Positions 6,301-9,078 of a stretch of 9,078 nucleotides of DNA are shown here, piece after piece (position 1 is the first letter of the stretch; every line of letters starts with the position of its first letter). The position numbers and the translations under genes are program-made. Source of the stretch: Firm-08 sp045546995 (lineage in GTDB: Bacteria > Bacillota > Clostridia > Oscillospirales > QAKW01); contig JAZQDW010000043.1 of assembly GCA_045546995.1 (NCBI GenBank), forward strand, positions 1 to 9,078, read 5' to 3'. The notes beneath the pieces are model-generated. The model saw only the letters and a list, made by a program, of their open reading frames with translations. It was not told where the DNA came from and searched no databases.

Positions 6301-8817
6301 AACTTCGCCGTTGACCCCAACACCAGCAACCGCTATGAAGAGAGCTATCTGTCGGCCAAAGTTACCATGAGTGGTACCGCTCCTGAGGTTAAGGGTTTCA
6401 CCCTTACCGAAACCGCACAGATCGCCATTAACAATAACACTACCGGCGCTCAGGTTACCAACAACATCTTCACTGATGAAGAAGAACGTACCTTGGTTGC
6501 CATCAATATGACCGGCGCCAAGGCTTACAACAACCTGACTATCAAAAACAACCGTTTCGAGCTGAATAGCGTCAATCCTGCAATCTCCATCAGCTCCGGC
6601 GGTCCCAAGAACGTTTTTGCCAATAACTACTTTGACAATGCCGCTGACGGTCCCTTCCTGAAGGTTGTCAAGATGTTTGAAGGCTCCACGGTCGAGATTT
6701 CTGACAACACCTTTGTTGCCAAGAACTGTGTTGCATTGTCCCTGGGCACTCCGGATGCCCGTGACGGCTATCTGTACGTTCACGGTAACACCTTTAAAGG
6801 TATCAAGGCCATCGAGCTTAACGCCAAGAAGGCCCAGGAAACCTTTGTGTTTAACTTCTATAATAATAAGGTAGAAACTTCCACCTTGTCCGTCGTTGTG
6901 ACCGATGCTCCTGCAACTATGGCCAACAACCTTACGGCAAATAAAAACGTCTTTGCCTCGATTGACAGATCTTTTGACATCCGTTATGCCACCGGTGTGA
7001 GCACCGCTGACCTGAATGCGATCGATCTCGAGCGCAACTATTATGGCACTGCCACTCCCGGCAATAACGCCTTTGACAACACCGTTTCCTACAAGCCTTA
7101 TTATCAGAATAAGGAAATGACTCAGTTGTCCAATCTGGTTCGTCCGGTCAGCGTTACCGTTGCAGGCCGTCCGATCATCGAGGGTGCCAATGGTAATTAC
7201 GCCGTTGTACCGGAAGACGTAGCTGAATTGAAGGTCGCCTTTAAACCCGCAGAACTGCCGGTAGAGGCATTGGGCACCGCCACCGTCCGTTTGGAGACCG
7301 GCGCTCCCGCCACTGCCGTTAACGTAACCATGAACAAGAAGCAGTTGGCTTACGTAACTGTTGTTTCTCCCGACGGCACCGTTAGTGAGGTAGAGGAACT
7401 GACTCTCTATCCCCAGACCGGTAATCCCGTATACGACGTATACAACGTGATCTCCGCCATCGTGGACGGTATGATCGTTCGTGTCGTCGTTGATAACAGA
7501 GCAACTGCCTGGACGCCCGCCGTTGCCACCATCGACGCACTGCCCATCGCTTTCTATGCAGATGCTGAGTGCACGGAGGAATTGAGTGGCGATATCGCTC
7601 TGGAGCAGGCAATGACCAAGGTTTACGGTGTGGTTGCCGATTACGAAACCGTAGAGTTTATCATTTACAAAAAGCAATCGACTGAGAAGGCTATTCTGGA
7701 AATTGCCGATGCTCACACCTTCGAGTATACTGCAAGCGCTACCGCCATCGCAACGGTCGACAATCGTCTGACCACTGCCGATCTGAGCGCTACTGTCAGC
7801 GCCGGCGCTAGCTATAAGGTATACAGCGATGCGGCCTGCACCGCTGAGGTTGATGCCACTGCAATCGACCAGAGCTACACCACTCTGTACTACAAGGTGA
7901 CTGCTGCTGACAGCACCGCCAAGACCTTTGAGGTCACCATTTCCTGGATCACCGTCGTTGATCCTCTGCTGCTCTCTGTTAAGAATACCACCACTGTTTC
8001 CTTCGAGGATGACGTTCTGGTGGCCGAGGTGAAAGAGTATGACAGCCTGGAAGGCTTTGTTGCCGAACTGGAAGTCAACAGCGGTTGTACCTACAAGCTG
8101 TATCTGGATGAGACCCACGATGCTGTATTTAAGAATAACACCGTGTTCTTCTCTTCTAATTACGTAAACATTCACGTTGTTGTTACCTCTCCCGATGAGA
8201 TCCTCACCAAGCATTATATGCTGAAACTTACCCGTAACCCCGGTGAGATCAAGTTTGTTGATCAGGATGCTATTCCCAACTGGGCCAAGAAAGCGGTTGA
8301 GACCACCAAGGATCTGGGTATCGTCAGCGGTGAAAAGACCAAAAACGGTTACCTGCTGAACGCTAACGGCAAAGCAACTCGTGAAGTAATGGCTGCCTTT
8401 ATGGTTCGTATGCTGGGTGTAGATGCCACGCAGTATTCCTACGTGGATCTGGCCGGTAAGTTTGTAGACGCCGATCAGGTTAGTCCTTGGGCTGTGGCCT
8501 CTATGAAGGCTGCCGTTGCACTGAACATCTTCTCCGGTGCAAAGAACGGTGACAACTATTACCTCAATCCCAAGAACAACATTACCAGACAAGAGTTTGC
8601 GATCGTATTTGTAATGGCCATCGGTGCCGACGATACTGATGTTAAGAGCTATGCTCTCAATTACAAGGATGCTGCCGCAATTGCAACCTGGGCACGCACC
8701 TACGTAAAGATCATCAGCAAGTTGGGCTATATGCAGGGCAGCAACGGCAACTTCAATCCCAAGACCGAAGTTACCAGAGCTGAGATCATTCAGACCATTT
8801 ACAACTATATGTATTAA
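3364..8817 (+). CDS. Giant SLH-anchored surface protein with two beta-helices and cadherin-like repeats
   Basis: This 1817-residue secreted protein is probably held on the cell wall. Residues 1-30 are a signal peptide (KHKMNK, hydrophobic core, cleavage near FASA-AP). Residues about 40-400 form a right-handed parallel beta-helix with pectate-lyase-like turns rich in GN and NNxF (IEGNHI, FRNNYL, MEGNTF, FKNNTF). Residues about 402-896 hold five cadherin-like beta-sandwich repeats ending in VYVLNLTR-type strands. Residues about 897-1255 form a second beta-helix related to the first. Residues 1256-1625 hold a linker and three more beta-sandwich repeats. Residues 1628-1817 are three SLH domains. 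No catalytic residues are recognised in the helices, so an adhesin, glycan-binding or S-layer structural role is as likely as an enzyme. It has its own promoter and terminator. Fourteen cysteines in the mature part are many for such a protein. Confidence 0.93.
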   Translation: MKHKMNKLLCLILALLMIVGMLPASMFASAAPIVCEPNQLLVDDDFAAYGAKDTVTATVGGVEYQAVMGTNAFTTVTEAVSKAPSNSKIYVAAGEYTESFNITQNIEIYGNGMNVNPNNDDWTANAKRANRINEAVMDDTLITVTTKALTKVIINGFTFTGKSSVKEATAGSTCKGIDVSYNCFYDNEQISSSQGCLYFTGTTVRTGRLAYNRIDNKVAAAKPLTFRNANNFNFIGNYVNVTATVGFWISGEIADQNVTPGQMKMVIEGNHIVSSSTPISAIVQYCDLYEATFRNNYLKGATPLDFNSKDTSTPNKVIIMEGNTFEGSTRDVVFWGACAYDPGVITFKNNTFGSGKIHMEWIPTAGMMDLSYNTFLGGPTITATPNPITYPRYDSNGNVLGQMELDNVVLTGVYAGGDKSNITGVVVDNATKTVSMKEMLDSTYATLEIAATAKKNPDSSSVNIKYYSDPACTKELTGGNVIDYLKKGTNMVYIKLVTSLDNYSYVVYALSFVRDASHDASITGVNGYEATVEGDTVSAVIPTEDTSPNIQFKTSPGATYQLFADKDLRIPLSGTVINDLPAGSSTYYVNVTAEDGEATKVYVLNLTRAPYAQTEIIKFNTPEFVDYDEDESAFLGVYDSEKTSVDIDVEVSTAATWELYEDPTCKKKLPSKGIQLAEGDNVFFIKVTSEAGAAEEVHKVIFRKETAEASKQIFEVTSDALASEVGKDTVYIRLDCNTTTYTPAFDFVGKNWKLFASYEDGVLGAQVPNNLLTGIAGGKHTYYIQVLAADGSSRVYTLTLERELADKALLTAIGGGLDSYVDRFDFTATTQVKDEGPFTPSFKISDKATVAVYDENGAEVALPIALRKGTSNYTIVVVAENGVNKTEYAWTITCIGDDIEALQEGVVYDPSWADEYSLGDVVLAPINGEYFKTYFGENAFGSWTQARSQAAAKGGILYVMPGVAVDSSFAVGSLKVYGANFAVDPNTSNRYEESYLSAKVTMSGTAPEVKGFTLTETAQIAINNNTTGAQVTNNIFTDEEERTLVAINMTGAKAYNNLTIKNNRFELNSVNPAISISSGGPKNVFANNYFDNAADGPFLKVVKMFEGSTVEISDNTFVAKNCVALSLGTPDARDGYLYVHGNTFKGIKAIELNAKKAQETFVFNFYNNKVETSTLSVVVTDAPATMANNLTANKNVFASIDRSFDIRYATGVSTADLNAIDLERNYYGTATPGNNAFDNTVSYKPYYQNKEMTQLSNLVRPVSVTVAGRPIIEGANGNYAVVPEDVAELKVAFKPAELPVEALGTATVRLETGAPATAVNVTMNKKQLAYVTVVSPDGTVSEVEELTLYPQTGNPVYDVYNVISAIVDGMIVRVVVDNRATAWTPAVATIDALPIAFYADAECTEELSGDIALEQAMTKVYGVVADYETVEFIIYKKQSTEKAILEIADAHTFEYTASATAIATVDNRLTTADLSATVSAGASYKVYSDAACTAEVDATAIDQSYTTLYYKVTAADSTAKTFEVTISWITVVDPLLLSVKNTTTVSFEDDVLVAEVKEYDSLEGFVAELEVNSGCTYKLYLDETHDAVFKNNTVFFSSNYVNIHVVVTSPDEILTKHYMLKLTRNPGEIKFVDQDAIPNWAKKAVETTKDLGIVSGEKTKNGYLLNANGKATREVMAAFMVRMLGVDATQYSYVDLAGKFVDADQVSPWAVASMKAAVALNIFSGAKNGDNYYLNPKNNITRQEFAIVFVMAIGADDTDVKSYALNYKDAAAIATWARTYVKIISKLGYMQGSNGNFNPKTEVTRAEIIQTIYNYMY
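3481..4563 (+). other. Beta-helix module 1 of the surface protein
   Basis: Residues 40-400 open with MGTNAFTTVTEAV, KIYVAAGEY and IEIYGNG, the usual entry strands of carbohydrate-active beta-helices (DUF1565-like start). Coils then recur about every 20-25 residues, with stacked Asn at GNT, NNT and YNTF turns. Five cysteines (174, 183, 196, 286, 338) lie in this module. Related by internal duplication to 6052-7128. Confidence 0.75.
4564..6051 (+). repeat. Five tandem cadherin-like beta-sandwich repeats
   Basis: Residues 401-896 hold five divergent repeats of about 90-100 residues, ending near 515, 608, 705, 803 and 896. Each has a central strand of the type Y-x-L-Y/F-x-D, a loop, then an xxY-I/V-x-V-T/V strand with an acidic turn (AEDG, AADG, SEAG), and a closing Y-x-L-x-x-x-R strand (VYVLNLTR, VYTLTLER). 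Such arrays usually act as stiff spacers or glycan-binding stalks. Confidence 0.7.
6052..7128 (+). other. Beta-helix module 2 of the surface protein
   Basis: Residues 897-1255 align with module 1 in order: GEYFKTYFGENAF matches VEYQAVMGTNAF, GGILYVMPGVA matches SKIYVAAGEY, and LKVYGANFAVDPN matches IEIYGNGMNVNPN. Helix coils with NNI, NNRF, NNYF, DNTF and GNTF turns follow. It ends near YYQNKEMTQLSN. The two modules share a fold and entry sequence but have diverged strongly. Confidence 0.75.
7129..8238 (+). repeat. Linker plus three further beta-sandwich repeats
   Basis: Residues 1256-1355 are a beta-rich linker (VSVTVAGRPIIEG, then LAYVTVVSPDGTV). Repeats then end near residues 1437, 1528 and 1625. 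The first two carry the motif FYADAECTEEL and VYSDAACTAEV, close to YYSDPACTKEL in the first array. The last repeat closes with HYMLKLTRNP, directly before the SLH region. Confidence 0.68.
8245..8814 (+). other. Three SLH domains (cell-wall anchor)
   Basis: SLH1 begins KFVDQDAIPNWAKKAV and ends with TREVMAAFMVRML. SLH2 begins FVDADQVSPWAVASM and carries TRQEF. SLH3 begins YKDAAAIATWARTYV and carries TRAEI. The three TR(A/Q/E)E-type motifs (residues 1672, 1741 and 1804) are the region that binds pyruvylated secondary cell-wall polymer in known SLH trimers. The reading frame ends two residues after IYNYM, the normal end of an SLH trimer. Confidence 0.92.
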
Positions 8818-8820
8818 ATC

Positions 8821-8856
8821 ATAAAGGAGCGTATCTTCGGATACGCTCCTTTATTT
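8821..8856 (+). terminator. Perfect 15-bp UUCG-loop terminator
   Basis: Bases 8821-8835 pair perfectly with 8840-8854 around a TTCG tetraloop with a C-G closing pair, the exceptionally stable cUUCGg form. The stem ends in CTTTAT followed by TT, so it stops the surface-protein message three bases after its stop codon. The A-T base of the stem allows function on the other strand too. Confidence 0.93.
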
Positions 8857-8867
8857 GTAACCGAAAA

Positions 8868-8886
8868 CCACGCGATCGCCGCGTGG
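8868..8886. repeat. Short GC-rich hairpin CCACGCG/CGCGTGG
   Basis: A perfect 7-bp inverted repeat with a 5-nt loop (8868-8874 with 8880-8886) lies 13 bp after the terminator and includes the palindrome GCGATCGC. It is not followed by a T-run. It may be part of the repeat cluster to its right. Confidence 0.45.
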
Positions 8887-8958
8887 CCCGATAGAGCTTT
8901 AGCGATGAGCAGGAAAAAGAACGGTCTAAATAAGGAGCAGAGGGCAACTTGTGCCTCG

Positions 8959-9078
8959 CCTCCCTCTGACGAGGGAGGTGGATTTTTGCGTAGCAAAAAG
9001 ACGGAGGGAGAGAGGATGGGGGGCAGAATGGGAAGTTTCGTTATCTCTCCCTCAGTCCTCGCTGACGCTCGGACAGCT
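8959..9078. repeat. Nested palindromic repeat cluster (GAGGGAG type), cut by window edge
   Basis: Three perfect inverted repeats lie close together: CCTCCCTC-TGAC-GAGGGAGG (8959-8978), TTTTTGC-GTA-GCAAAAA (8983-8999), and GAGGGAGAGA (9004-9013) with TCTCTCCCTC (9044-9053). GTCC/GGAC pairing continues to the edge. The layout, CTCCCTC and GAGGGAG arms around a variable inner hairpin, resembles dispersed intergenic repeats of Clostridia as I recall them. No coding region is supported from 8818 to 9078. Confidence 0.6.

Noticed and set aside
6112..8592. An 826-codon open frame on the minus strand
   Set aside because: Same reason: it is a shadow of the surface-protein gene, has no recognisable domain, and lacks a promoter or ribosome site of its own.
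8872..8879. GCGATCGC, like the cyanobacterial HIP1 octamer
   Set aside because: Single occurrence inside a hairpin and in an apparently Firmicutes setting, so most likely coincidence.
1..9078. CRISPR array, toxin-antitoxin or phage-defence system
   Set aside because: No regularly spaced direct repeats, Cas-like proteins or paired small toxin genes were seen on either strand.

Overview
The window looks like chromosome of a Gram-positive anaerobe of the class Clostridia, most likely a gut Oscillospirales-type organism. This is an inference from strong AAGGAGG ribosome sites, TTGACA/TATAAT-type promoters, a cell-surface protein with three SLH domains, cadherin-like beta-sandwich and Big_2-type Ig modules, and a GAGGGAG-type hairpin repeat cluster at the right end. 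No species can be named from the sequence alone.

Region 1 (1-1089) is an accessory junction. It holds the C-terminal half of a tyrosine integrase (+), a bidirectional-looking hairpin terminator, and an intact tRNA-Ser(CGA) on the minus strand. It also holds a second, broken copy of the 5' half of the same tRNA (780-932), whose D-loop is split by a ~106-bp element with imperfect terminal inverted repeats and a 5-bp flanking direct repeat. The truncated tRNA copy ends exactly at the 3' side of the anticodon loop. With an integrase nearby, this suggests an old site-specific integration event.

Region 2 (1090-2650, minus strand) is a compact three-gene operon: UPF0178/YaiI-family protein, Nudix hydrolase, thiamine pyrophosphokinase. 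Both gene junctions are 4-base ATGA stop/start overlaps. A good sigma-A-type promoter lies at 2698-2727. The leader has an unusual layout: the Shine-Dalgarno sequence is 32 nt from the yaiI start, and a 7-bp inverted repeat sits between them.

Region 3 (2651-3363) is the divergent intergenic space with two related TGTAAA...TTTAC inverted repeats. It is followed by a small predicted membrane or lipoprotein with one Big_2-like Ig domain (+), then a strong promoter and ribosome site for the large gene.

Region 4 (3364-8817, +) is one 1817-residue secreted surface protein: signal peptide, right-handed beta-helix 1, five cadherin-like beta-sandwich repeats, beta-helix 2 (an internal duplicate of helix 1), a linker with three more beta-sandwich repeats, and three C-terminal SLH domains for cell-wall attachment. 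A perfect 15-bp UUCG-loop terminator follows at once.

Region 5 (8855-9078) is non-coding and contains a nested set of hairpins typical of dispersed palindromic repeats; it runs off the window edge. I see no clearly new defence or catalytic system. The least ordinary things are the split tRNA-Ser remnant with its small inserted element, the yaiI leader, and the duplicated architecture of the surface protein.
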